Source of the DNA: Carpediemonas membranifera
Lineage: Eukaryota; Fornicata
Assembly: GCA_019828565.1 (NCBI GenBank)
Contig: JAHDYR010000042.1
Span: 1-64,000, forward strand
Direction: 5' to 3'
DNA: 64,000 nucleotides
Each line of letters begins with the position of its first letter. Position 1 is the first letter of the stretch. The position numbers were made by a program, and so were the translations under genes. Of this stretch, positions 20,179-30,251 are shown piece by piece. Under the pieces are notes generated by a model, which saw only the letters and a list, made by a program, of their open reading frames with translations, was not told the DNA's origin and searched no databases.

Positions 20179-22148
20179 CCTTGCAGTGGACGTGGTTGTG
20201 GAGCACCCCCAGTGTCTCCACGTCCGCCACCAGCGCCAGATCCGCCACCATGCCCTACATCAGCACATTTGTGTATTTACTTTGTAAATTTGTCCTATTG
20301 CTATTGAAGCAATGCGTTTCGAGAACTGGGAAGTCGTCATCACCTATGGGGCGGACAGTTCTCTTGGATCTATCATCACCGCTGTCTTAGACGAGTTTCT
20401 GCTCCGAAACCGCGACAAATCGTTTCGTTTAGACAGCAAGGAGCAGTGCTTGCGCATTCTCCGAGATTTCCTGACGTCATGTCCACTGAGGGTGACACAT
20501 AGTGATGCTACGTTACGTAGTGCAGTCGTTAATGCTGATTGGAGCGCATTGATGAGGAATCCCAGCACTGCTCATGTGACTGTTACGCGAGTCGACAACG
20601 AGGCGAAGACGAAGAGCCTATACACGGCCATGGCAATTATCTGTGCCGTCGAGTTAGGGAAGAATCGCTACGACCGACTCCGCCATGCATTTGTTTCAAT
20701 GGCCTCCGACATGGGAGTTCGCCTTGGAATTCACACTCCACCGGTGGTAGACAGTCTCCAGAATCTTGGGTATGACCTGCTGTCCATCCCAGCCATACGA
20801 TCTGTTATATCAGACCCAACACTGATCGAGGACGTCAACGCGTTCACTCCTGAGCAGCCCGATGTCTCTGGGCGTGATGGGGTGTCTAACCAAGAGCTTC
20901 AATGTCAAGCAGGAGCCGGTTTCACGCGTAGCGTGGAAGTCGCGGAGGCTTTTTACGTCCTATATGACCCAACCACCCACACCGACCTGCAAGAGACTCT
21001 CGATGAACACGACTGCCTCTTCGCTCACCACTTCGAGAAGATATCGGGGGAGTCACGGCTATACATTTCGCATGATGATCCATCCAAGCTGCCGGAGATT
21101 CAGAGATTATGCCGGAACATGGGCATCATTCCGCGTGGAACAAAGAAATCTCACCGGATGGTGATCAGCGCTCTGTCCTATGACCCTGTCGCCCAGATTA
21201 AGTTCATGCTGAAGTTCCCCGACCGAGTTCAGCGCGATATCAAGTCAAGCAAGTTCGTTCAATCCGTCACTATTAACCCGGAGAGCCGACAGGAGGCTTA
21301 TGGTCTTGAGATGCTCCTATGGTTTGATGGATATCGGGCCGACTGTACGGCGGTCAAATATCGCATAATTGATCGCGAGGGAGCAGCCCTACCACAGAAG
21401 ATTACCCCACCCATGACGCTTCTTACATTTCAGGGCACAGAGAAGCTCATTCCTTCGTTCTTTGATGATGTACAGCGGCTAATGAACAAGCTCATTGGTA
21501 TCCCCTTCGCATGTGGTGACAGTTCGTTGCTCCCACGCAGCCGTGTTGTCATCAGCCTGCTCGGGATCTGCGGCGATCACAAAGCGTTGCAGATTGTTAG
21601 TGGCGTCAAGCGGGGACGATACTACCGCTCTCCATTCTCCTCCCTACACATGGGAAAGGTCGCAAGCGACCCGTTTGCCAATCGTTGCGATCGCTGGACA
21701 ATCGCAGATAGCATCCGTCTTCGTGACGCTGGTGGCGTGAAAGACATGACACGGTTTGGGTCCCGCGATGGTCACCGAGATGTCTGCTGTCTGACCTATG
21801 CCAACGAGATAGATGGCCCACTTCACGTGCTCACAAAGTGCGCTGATGTCACGTTCATTCCACCTGTCATGCATGTGAGTCACTATCTTATGAAGGACTT
21901 CTGGACGCTGCTTGGCCTTGTCAAGGTTCAACACGCTGGTCAGAACGTGCACACACTTGAGCAGATTGAAAAGCTGTTCACGCGGACAACTGGCTGCAAC
22001 GAGCAGAGCTGGAACAGACGAAAGCTCGCGACACTAGTCAACGAGCACCTTGAGGAGTTTGACCAGTCACTCCAGCCCTTCATACTCCTTACAGCCAAGT
22101 TACAGGCGTTGTATTACTCCTCTGACCACGTGACACATCAGACAATTG

Positions 22149-22160
22149 CTTTCCATCACG
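22149..22160. repeat. Target-site duplication, left side of the 6.35-kb retroelement
   Basis: CTTTCCATCACG occurs here and again at 28510-28521, exactly flanking the insert. Flanking bases differ on the outside, so the duplication is 12 bp. Confidence 0.92.
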
Positions 22161-23078
22161 AAAGAAAGAAAGAAATTTATGGTGCTTGGATTCTGACCCC
22201 GGACTGAGCTTGTTTCCCGTTGTCTTGGAACTGAGTGCCCCGGGGTACTGCCTATTTCCCGTGGCAAACTGGTCAGCAGCGTTTGCCTTGGGCTTTCGGT
22301 GCTACTGTCTCCGCGGAAAGCCGATTCCAATCGCCCCAGAGGCCCTGCGGCCATCTCCGTGCAAATATGCTTTCCTGTCTCCCTGAAAGTCCGGCAACTA
22401 TCCGGGGAGCCTGGGGGTCTGTCCTCGGGGCATTGACAGGCAGGATCGTCCTGCAGAACCTTGACTATGACACTCCTTGCTTCCCTGCAGTCCTTGTAGA
22501 GCCGTTCAGCCACGGCACCCTCTCGTCTGTCCGGTTCCCCAATTCCATGCCCCCTCGACTCTGTTAAGAGGCCTACCCGAAGGCGGGGAAAGTGACTAAG
22601 TCCATGCTGTCTACCCCGGTTAGGTGGCGTGGGTCAGGGCATGGGCGGTGTACCCCCAGGCTGACTGGGCCTGGTTGTCCTGTTACCCCTTACAACATTT
22701 CGCTTGCACTACATGTCCTTGGTTTCCCATGTCGTTAGGTAACAAGGGCGGCAGGGGCACCTGTGCCCCTCCGACCCCCGTGGCCAGTCCCTGCAGTTTC
22801 CTTGGGGTCCCAGCGAGTGGTGCAACCATATGAATATGGATTTCCTTGACCTTATCCTTGCTCTGTCCTTGTCGCATGTCCTTTCTTTCTTATTTCTGGT
22901 CTGTCCTTCCTGTTATTTCCTTGCAGTCGTTCCTTCCCTTGCTTTGGTTCCTGGCTACCGGGATACGTGGGGCCTTTCCTCACTGATCCCAGGAGCTTAG
23001 CACCCAGCGAGGGTGGTCCATGGCTGATTCCTTGTCCATCCCTTCCCGGTCCTGGAGTCAGGGGTTCATGACATGCTT
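22161..23078 (-). other. 3' non-coding region of element X
   Basis: No RT or other conserved coding region is visible between the endonuclease stop and the 3' tail. The part from 22161 to about 22720 is repeated at 40610-41275. Short ORFs here on either strand look like chance frames. Confidence 0.7.
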
Positions 23079-24197
23079 CTATTCCACCTTGAAGCTGTTG
23101 TAAACCTTTGCCAGTTCCCGTAGTCCTGCCGTGAGGCCTTCCCAAATGTCTATTTCTGTCCATGGGGTTCGCTGGAGTTCGCTCCACACTCCGTTCCCGA
23201 ACACTTTGTCCCTTGCCTTTGCTCCCCTGTTGTTCACTGGGTCGCCCATGCATGCTCTTATAGTCTCTTCCCATTGGTCCGAGCTCTTGATCCTGTTCAG
23301 CTTTGAGACTGTGACTGGCCCCTCCTTCTTTTTCATGGGCCAGGTGTGCACCTCGGGTATGGCCAGAGCCACGTCTCGCTCACTTCTGCCATAGTACCGT
23401 TGTTCCTTCCATGCTAGTGTGATTCCATTGTGTGCTGAGCCCCATACCCCGACCTTCTGAGACTCTACCACCTCAATCTCCGCCCCCTGGATTCCTGGTG
23501 TTGTCACTGCAAAGTCCGGGGTTGATGTTCCTGATGTGAGCGTCCCAGACTTGGGTATGATGGCTTTGAGCCTGTGCTTCTCCATCATATCCTTCCACCG
23601 GGTGGATCTTTCCATCTGGCCTGGGTCGATGTTCCAGTCTCCCATAATTATGGCCTCCATGCTCCCTTTCATGTCCATGATCTTCTGTATAGTGTCCCTG
23701 AATCCATCCTTCTCCTGCTTGCTGTGGCCGGATGGAGGGCCATACACGTTGATGACTAGTATGTCCCTGCCGGTTCTCATTATGCTGGCTTGCACTCTTC
23801 CCGATAGGCTGTCCGTTATGCCGATGTCCCACTTTGCAGTTGCGTGTGGGCTCACTCTCGTGCCGATGCCTTCCCTTGTTCCCTTCCATCTTGGCGCAGG
23901 TTCGTCATTGCCTGCTATGCCTAGTTGTCGGTTGATGCGGTGCTGACTTTTGACATCCGCCTTTCGTTTTTCGTTGGCTAAGACCAGGTCCTCTTCCGTC
24001 TCCCTCCCTGCTAGTGCGTAGTCAAGGTCCATGAAGCAATGAACCCTCGTATTCGCCGTTCTCCATGTCTCTTGTATGAGTACTGCCTCTATGTCCTTCA
24101 ACCTTAGCTGAATCGCCGTTGCCATAGACGCCGTGAAGTCCTTTCCTCTTCCTATGTGTCCCTCTGTGTTCAGACTAAGTATCTTGTAGGTTACCAT
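23079..24197 (-). CDS. AP-endonuclease-like (EEP) nuclease of element X
   Basis: 372 residues from ATG at 24197. The exonuclease/endonuclease/phosphatase fold is recognisable: LSLNTEGHIG (Asn box), AVLIQETWRT (metal-binding Glu), VINVYGPPSG, IIMGDWNIDPG (catalytic D-x-N), and SGTSTPDFAVTT. The final box, usually SDH, reads WGSAHNGITL, so the Asp is Ala while the His remains; activity may be reduced. After the domain there is a linker like that between nuclease and RT in LINEs, but the ORF stops at 23079 with no RT. It probably cut target DNA for insertion. Confidence 0.82.
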   Translation of the reverse strand: MVTYKILSLNTEGHIGRGKDFTASMATAIQLRLKDIEAVLIQETWRTANTRVHCFMDLDYALAGRETEEDLVLANEKRKADVKSQHRINRQLGIAGNDEPAPRWKGTREGIGTRVSPHATAKWDIGITDSLSGRVQASIMRTGRDILVINVYGPPSGHSKQEKDGFRDTIQKIMDMKGSMEAIIMGDWNIDPGQMERSTRWKDMMEKHRLKAIIPKSGTLTSGTSTPDFAVTTPGIQGAEIEVVESQKVGVWGSAHNGITLAWKEQRYYGRSERDVALAIPEVHTWPMKKKEGPVTVSKLNRIKSSDQWEETIRACMGDPVNNRGAKARDKVFGNGVWSELQRTPWTEIDIWEGLTAGLRELAKVYNSFKVE

Positions 24198-24528
24198 TGC
24201 CTTTGTCCTGTTTCCTTATCCTGCGAATTCCCAGAATTTGGGAGCCCCAGCTTCCCGCTCCTCTCCTGCTATCCTTGTCCTAACAAGGGGCCTAGATGCC
24301 GGTCTCGGTGACCCTTGTCAGGCCAACCTTGTTACCACCTGGTGACCTTCCATTCTTCGGGCAGGGTACTTAGGAGGGGGACGATATGACGTGACCCCCC
24401 TTTGGCTGCCGCTACAGCCTACCGGCAGTGCATTTCAGCTAATGCCGGGCCCTGGGTGGGAGCCAGGGCTTGTGAATTATAAAGAAAATGTTGCTTGTTC
24501 CTTGAAAGAATACTGCTTTACCATGTCC
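24198..24528 (-). other. Spacer between ORF2 and the endonuclease ORF of element X
   Basis: 331 bp with no supportable coding region. I see no promoter, structured RNA or repeat that I can name. Confidence 0.5.
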
Positions 24529-25788
24529 TTACTCCTCCTCCGTGGACTCCCCACTGCCGCTGCAGCTGTCCTCGGCCTGACTCACTTGCTGTCCTTGTAG
24601 ACTCTGCATTACCGTGATGAACTGGGTCATCAGGTCCATGGGTGAGATCTGCTTGGCCTTCTTAGCCTTCTTGTGCTTGTGCCGGGGGATCGTGGGCTTC
24701 TCCTTGCTGGGCTTAGTCGCGACGCCGGAGAGCACCAACCTTCCGTGGCCTTGCTCTTGCATGAGTCGGGCAGCCTTGAGCGCTGAGATCTCTTGTTGCG
24801 CCTCTGCCAACTGCTTTCGGAGCCGCAGCTTCTCCGAGTCCATGCCGGTTGCCTGTCTGCTTCCAGACTCCCAGTCCATGTCCTCTTCGTGCCTGCTTCT
24901 CTTTCCGCTGTCCGAGTCCATGATCCTACTCGTGCTGCCCTCCTTGCGCTTGAGCGTCGTGGAGGAAGAGTGATCCTTGCTGTTGTCCATGCCTCCCTCT
25001 GAGCCTCTACCGGCCCAGGTGTTCCCGCTGAACGAGCCTCTCATCTGCGTTCCCGTGTTGTCCTGTCTCTCCCTGTCGTCTCCTCCGTGGTTACGATCCG
25101 AGGTCCTGTTCATGTTACCAGCTCTGTCGCCGGTTCTGTCGTCAGCTCTGACACCAGCTCTACCGCCGGCTCCGTGTCCTACCCTTCTGTCCTCTTCCCT
25201 GTCTCCATGCTGGTCGTGATGTCCTTGATCCGCGTCCTGGCCGAAGTGCCTGCCCACCATCCTGGTGCTAATCCGCCTCGCCTTTTCCTCCAGGCCGTTG
25301 TCGAAGAACCTACTTTGGTATGGCTGTTCGGACTTTCCGTCGATGGTGGGGACATACGTGATGCCTGGGACATTGACTGTGTTGGCTCTGGGCTCGTCCG
25401 GGATAGCTGCCGAGACTAGTCTGGCCCCTTCCTTGCGCATGCGGCTTAGGATGGTCCCAGCCTCGCTGACCCTGACCATGCCCCAGTCTCTCGGGATGAA
25501 GCTCGCCCCTAGGGTGATCCTACCCCTGTTCCTGGGAGCCTTGACGTTGACTATGACCTTCTCATAGTCCCTGAGGCTCTCTGCTAGGTCGTCGCAGCCC
25601 CAGACTCCTTGATGAGCCGTAGCCTCCTTCGAGGGCCACCACTCGTATAGCATGGCCATGGTTATGATGTCCTCCTCCCTTGCTGCCCCTAGGCCCTTCC
25701 TGACGCGTACCATGCGGAGCTGGTTAGCCGTGGCTCTTTCCATGATGGTCCATAGCGGGCTTCTCTCCAGTACACCTTCGTTGTCCAT
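24529..25788 (-). CDS. Basic gag-like/nucleic-acid-binding protein of element X
   Basis: 419 residues. An N-terminal globular part (to about residue 180) is followed by a highly charged, Arg/Asp/Gly-rich linker (RADDRTGDRAGNMNRTSDRN), a short coiled coil (KLRLRKQLAEAQQEISALKA) and a basic patch (PRHKHKKAKKAKQ), ending in an acidic tail. No zinc knuckle is seen. Its start overlaps the last ~20 codons of the upstream nuclease ORF in another frame. Position and composition suggest an ORF1/gag role in RNA packaging; this is inference. Confidence 0.55.
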   Translation of the reverse strand: MDNEGVLERSPLWTIMERATANQLRMVRVRKGLGAAREEDIITMAMLYEWWPSKEATAHQGVWGCDDLAESLRDYEKVIVNVKAPRNRGRITLGASFIPRDWGMVRVSEAGTILSRMRKEGARLVSAAIPDEPRANTVNVPGITYVPTIDGKSEQPYQSRFFDNGLEEKARRISTRMVGRHFGQDADQGHHDQHGDREEDRRVGHGAGGRAGVRADDRTGDRAGNMNRTSDRNHGGDDRERQDNTGTQMRGSFSGNTWAGRGSEGGMDNSKDHSSSTTLKRKEGSTSRIMDSDSGKRSRHEEDMDWESGSRQATGMDSEKLRLRKQLAEAQQEISALKAARLMQEQGHGRLVLSGVATKPSKEKPTIPRHKHKKAKKAKQISPMDLMTQFITVMQSLQGQQVSQAEDSCSGSGESTEEE

Positions 25789-28034
25789 GATTGTGAGGGG
25801 GGGCCAGTAAGATGCCCTTCATGCCCAACAGAACCTCCCCGAACCCGAAGCCGATGCCGAAGCGGTGTCCGTTGTCCGGGACTACGAGGATCCTGTCGCC
25901 GACTTCCCTGCTGACGTCCCTTGCGTCCCCGATCGGGTACGTGCCGAAGATCTCAAAGGTGTCCCTCCTTGTCGCGAATTCCGGGCCTCCCATGATATCC
26001 ATGCCCGGCTCCGCCTTCCCGACTGCTTCCATGGTCTTGTCGAGTGCCTTACCCATGTAGTGGTAGACGTCTGGGGTGCTCATCCTCTCCTTGCATAGGG
26101 CCCTGATCCTGGCTGTGAAGACTACTGTATCCGCCAACCCACAGTGATAGCAACCCGCGGTGTGTCTGTGGTACGGACAGACTCCCTTGGGCTCGCTCCT
26201 GTTCTGCCATCCATTTGACCATGTTGTTACTGCTTCCAGGTAGTTGGCCTTGTCGAGGTTGTCCCTGAGGTTTTGGCCAGCCTCCTCCCTTGCCGTTGTT
26301 CTCCAGGATCTCTGGTAGCTTCTTCTCGTCCACCAGCCTAGCTTGGAAGAATTCCCTGGTTCCTTGCTCCAGTCCATTTGTGGGGTTCGTGAGGAGGAAG
26401 CTTTCCATCTCCACCCCCTTTGCATACATGATTATCTTCCAACCCTCCGACCTTTCGATCCTTGCCAGCTGAGCCGCCAGGCGGTTGGCCCAGTCCCTGA
26501 AAGTATGTATGTGCTTCTCATACTCGATCGGCGGCCGCCCCGTCCCGACCTCCACGAAGGTGGCCGGCGGCAGCCCCGTCACTGCCCATGCCGTGTACCT
26601 CGCTTGGTCCATGCTTGCTGCCGGTATGTCCTGGTAGTACAGGCCATGCCCATGTCCAAGAATGTCCCCAGTGCTGAGGTCAAAGAGTACGATCCCGCCC
26701 TCAACCGGGATGGCAGGGATCCCTGCCTTCTTGACGCCAGGGTCTGCGCACTCGAAGTCGATGGCTCCGATCACCAGTCGTTTCTCCTTGTCCTTTCTAG
26801 GCATCCTCGGCGGCTGACTGCTGTCCTTGTTTGAGTCGACCTCCTCGTCCTGGTCGATCTTGCCTTGGTTGGCCCCGACCATGTCCTTGTTCACTTCCAG
26901 GAGGCTGTCGTCGAGGCTTCTCCTGCCGGGCATGGTGGCCTGCTGGCGTCGTTCCTCCTTGTCCTTGACATGTTGCTCCTCGTCTCCGTCGATGACCGTG
27001 CTAGCGGACGACCTGTCCAGATCGGCATGTTCGTCCCTATTGCTGCGGACCGAGGTGGCCTTGAGCACTTCCAGCCTCACCTTCCGGAACGGCGGCTCGT
27101 TGCTAAGGGGGGTCTCCTCCCCTTCGCCCAGGATATTGGTTCTGCCCTTCAGGTAGATCCCTGACTTGTTCCATGCTGCCTGCCATATGGCCGGGGCCTC
27201 CGGTGCCTGAAGCCTGAGGATGTCCCTAGCCTCCTCCATGAAGCGGCTGATGGACCATGCTGACGTGTCGCTTAGCTCTAGGATGACCCTGTACTTGCCG
27301 TCCTCTTGCTCGTAGGCCACTCTGGTGACCGGGCCTTGGTTTGCCGGATCCCATACCTTGTCGTAAGGCACGCCTTCTACGGCCTCGTCTCCATGAGCCC
27401 CTGATACCAGTATGAACGACCCTTCAGCCTTCTTGACGCTGTCCCTGTCTACATCCCATTCGATGGGCCCATCTTCCTTCGGCTTGAGAATCGCCGTCTC
27501 GATGTCCTTCTCAGATGGCCATCTTGCCATGCCAGTGAAGCCCGCTTTCAGCGTCTTGGGCTCCAGTGCCTGTGCCATGTCCTTTGCTTCCTCGTCTCTG
27601 GGGTTGAGCGCCTCTGTGAGCATGTAGAAAAGGTCGCGGAGGCCGTGGATGCCGCATGGGTTCCTGAGGATGATGTCCTTGTTGTCAGTGACGCCGGTTG
27701 CGAAGAGGATGCGTCTGGCGTTCATGATTACTTCCTTGCGTCCTTTGGAGTTCGCATTGAGCGACTTTCCTGTAAACTTGCCTGTTCTACGAAGAAGTAG
27801 GGTCCTTGAATCGTTCCTTTCAGCGAGGAAGCTGTCCAGTAGTTCCCTGATGTCCTCCCACTGCTTCTGCGTGGAATCCCTGATCCTTGTCGGTATTTCT
27901 ACCTGCATTGTTGAGTGCAAAATTTCTCCCCTTTTCCTAGTCCATAAACTGGGTCGGAATTTTTGGGTCCGAAAGTCGGGCCACATGTACATATCCGGGT
28001 GAGGTCTCCGTCCAGGCCTTCCAGCTTCTCCCAT
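25724..28034 (-). pseudogene. DEDDh nuclease resembling the Maelstrom domain, with one frameshift
   Basis: An unrecognised N-terminal ~420 residues (28034 to about 26780) lead into LVIGAIDFECAD (Exo I, D-x-E, near 26760), then IIMYAKGVEMESFLL (Exo II-like, near 26400). The frame then shifts near 26280. The next frame carries CPYHRHTAGCYHCGLADTVV (near 26117-26180), where H....D fits Exo III of DEDDh enzymes and the CxxH...C pattern resembles the structural cysteine/histidine set of Maelstrom. It ends at 25724. With the frame joined, D, E, E/D, H and D are all present, so the fold looks catalytically competent. Such nuclease domains act on RNA or small RNAs. To my knowledge they are not a standard part of non-LTR elements. 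Confidence 0.6.
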
Positions 28035-28509
28035 TGTCCATGCTCCGTACTATATAGGCCATTCTTTCAAAAAGGCGCGGTCCTAAAAATGCGTCGCCCT
28101 TTTCTGAGTAGCCGGGCCTTTCTGTGTAGTGGTTGTTGCTTTGTTCGTAGTCTCCTTTTAGCCCCTATCGACGGCCCCTGTTTCCCTTTTGCGCTGCCCT
28201 TCCTTCCTTGTGGTCTTGACAAAACCATGTAGCCGCCGGTGCTAGCACTGGCCCTCGACGGTTGTTTTCCTTTTCCTTGTAAACATACGTTCCATGAAGA
28301 CACTTTGATTCCTTGGTATGGGCGTGGAGCTCCCACTCGCGCCCAGCGGTATGCCCTGATGGCAACCCTTGAATGTCCAGACAGGAGGCCAAGGCCGCTC
28401 CTTCTGAGCTCCATGGGGCACTGCCCTATCCATATAGGCCAGGCCTGTTGGTCCTTGTCCATCCATGATCGAAGTGTTTCCACTTTGCTGAAATCATTGG
28501 TGGACTGCT

Positions 28510-28521
28510 CTTTCCATCACG
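28510..28521. repeat. Target-site duplication, right side of element X
   Basis: CTTTCCATCACG, identical to 22149-22160. The host frame continues immediately afterwards at 28522. Confidence 0.92.
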
Positions 28522-29312
28522 CGGCGTCCTTTTCTACGTTCATCATGTTCCATGTCTTGACGTTGTTCTATGACCTTCCATCGAGTCGCTCCTCGGTTGC
28601 TACGACGCTCAATGATGGTCTCAGACTGACTTACTCTCCCAAGTTTACCGGCTCGCTATATCTGAATGCAGTGGTGTCAGTTCTGCCCAAGGTTCACTCG
28701 AAACTGCGGCTTCCGATGTTCTATTTGCTTGAGGAGTACTTCGAACGTGATTTCCTCATCAATGCCCAGTTGCGAGTGGACAAGCATCGATCTTGGGTTC
28801 TCGGCTTCCTGGCTCAGAAGACAATGGTCGGTCGTGTCCTTGCTCACTACACCCGCCGTGGCTCATCGAGAAAGCATGGTATGGTGTTGCCGATTGCAAG
28901 GCAGTGTAAGTCTGTCACATTCTGCTCGTGTCTATTTGATGCCGACCGGTGTGCCGCCTGGAGAAATCGTCTATTAACTAAGGTACCCAACTGGGATAGG
29001 GAGGCGAGCCAACAGTCGCTGAATGCGCTGTTTAGTGGATGGGTCAAGGGTATCTGTGAGGAGCCGGAGGAGATCCGGGAACTCATCACTGTTGACGAGA
29101 CAGCCAAGACGATTTGTGTAAGGACGGCGGACAGTGGTCTGGATGAGACTCTCTGCATCTGCAATCTGTGCAACAGTGAGCAGCGAGCGGAGGAGCTGAT
29201 GAGGAGGACTGGGCACAATCTTCGCCCGAGAAGATAGATAGATGGATAATCGGAGTATGTATATAAAGGGTTCTTTATGTTTACACTATCTTCACCAATC
29301 TACAGTCAATTA

Positions 29313-29477
29313 CGTCTATTGCGAGCGAAGAACAGCTTTCAGTAAGAAATTTGAGGCAACTGTCAGGTAATTCTTAGTAACGTCGTCGGCAATGGCGTAA
29401 TAGTCATCAATTTCAGTCAAGTGACTCAGCTTAACGCGCATTTGCTTGATTTCGGCGATAAACTCGGCCCGCTTCAT
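29313..29477 (-). CDS. Small ORF, 54 residues, possible last exon
   Basis: ATG at 29477, stop TAG. It begins MKRAEFIAEIKQMRVKLSHL and continues helical and protein-like to FLLKAVLRSQ. The frame stays open about 30 nt upstream, without a good splice acceptor. TGCACTTTA lies 13 nt before the ATG, in the same orientation as before the kinase and GLE1 genes. No family recognised. Confidence 0.4.
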
Positions 29478-30251
29478 TCGTTTGTCATAAAGTGCATTCC
29501 GGCCATATCACAAGTTTTCTTCATCACAAGGCACGCACGGGGGTGTAAGCGGGACCGAGGCTACCACCACAGCCTCTTCTGAGCCGATGGATACCTTTTG
29601 TTGATTTGCCAGAATTGACCAAACGACGAGGAATGCTTGATATGCCGCGTATGGATGATTTGAAGAAGAACTGAAGGTGAAAGACAAAGATCATAGAAAT
29701 ACACATCATGCGGCTCACTTTTTGGAGACATTGGAGGTAAATTAGCTTTTAGGATCGTTTTTCGTTTGCCAGGCAAAGTTTTGAGTGTTTTCTCGAGAAT
29801 ACTCGATGCCGTATGCAATCTTGCTGCTATTTGATGCAGAACAAAGGTTGTTATGTGACACAGATGTTCTCACTTGCTTTCGGCCTTCTTTGTTGGCGAG
29901 CAAAAGCAAACTTCTTTGGGAGCAATTCCCAAAAGTCGCATCTTTACGCACCCAGGAAATTTTATCTCGGCATACTGGACCAGTGGGGGAGGCACGGCAG
30001 TCTATCCCGACCCTAGATGAACCATGAGACAGTTTTTCGACGAGAGTTTGTGCGATGCCACTGACTTCGCGAGTGAAGGTCTTCAGCATGTTGTACGGAT
30101 GTCTAAACGATGCCTTGTGCAAGTGCAAGGCGTAATACGCTGTAGTTTAATTGTTTGAGCGCGTTCATTTTTTCTTGCAATCGTCCTTTTTTCATGTATT
30201 CCGGGACTTATTCCGGGACTTTAAGTCCCGGTTAAAGTACCAGAAAAAACA
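29478..30251. other. A+T-richer spacer between transposase and R2-like copy 3
   Basis: Only fragmentary minus-strand frames are seen (about 30128-29742 and 29818-29561), with stretches such as MLKTFTREVSGIAQTLVEKL that look protein-like but cannot be joined with confidence. They may be exons of an eroded gene. At 30213-30231 there is a perfect inverted repeat CCGGGACTT-T-AAGTCCCGG preceded by a direct repeat ATTCCGGGACTT, right beside the truncated 3' end of the R2-like copy. A GATA microsatellite lies at about 29234-29250, just before this stretch. Confidence 0.5.

Larger units (their letters stand above)
22161..28509 (-). mobile_element. 6.35-kb non-LTR-type retroelement lacking RT (element X, copy 1)
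   Basis: The insert runs right to left. A 475-bp leader without a supportable gene (28035-28509) is followed by a nuclease ORF (28034-25724), a basic gag-like ORF (25788-24529), an AP-endonuclease-like ORF (24197-23079) and about 0.9 kb of non-coding sequence ending in ACCATAAATTTCTTTCTTTC, a short microsatellite-like 3' tail. A 12-bp target duplication (22149-22160; 28510-28521) marks its ends. A second, 5'-truncated copy at 40610-41275 shares the same 3' end with a (TTC)n tail. The endonuclease domain, the tail and 5' truncation fit a non-LTR retrotransposon. A reverse transcriptase is absent from this copy, probably by internal deletion after 23079. Confidence 0.85.
20312..29237 (+). pseudogene. 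Putative CACTA/Plavaka (Tnp2-like) transposase, interrupted by a retroelement
   Basis: Two exon-like parts, 20312-22160 and 28522-29237, are in register: without the insert at 22161-28521 they form one frame of 855 codons. Features that suggest a Tnp2-type RNase H-fold transposase are EMLLWFDGYRAD (first acidic block), CGDHKALQIVSGVKRG (compare GD..A...G in Tnp2 families), and PPVMHVSHYLMKDFW (compare D.MH...G...W). The C-terminal part contains GSLYLNAVVSVLPKVH and a CICNLCNSEQ cysteine pair near the end. The zinc-binding CxxC after the GD block is missing, so the assignment is tentative. As it stands the ORF stops at 22207 inside the insert and encodes a truncated 631-residue protein. Confidence 0.5.

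Noticed and set aside
22852-23274. Possible RT remnant after the element X endonuclease
   Set aside because: Sequence is Gly/Arg/Lys-rich without any RT block; no YxDD in any frame between 22161 and 23078.
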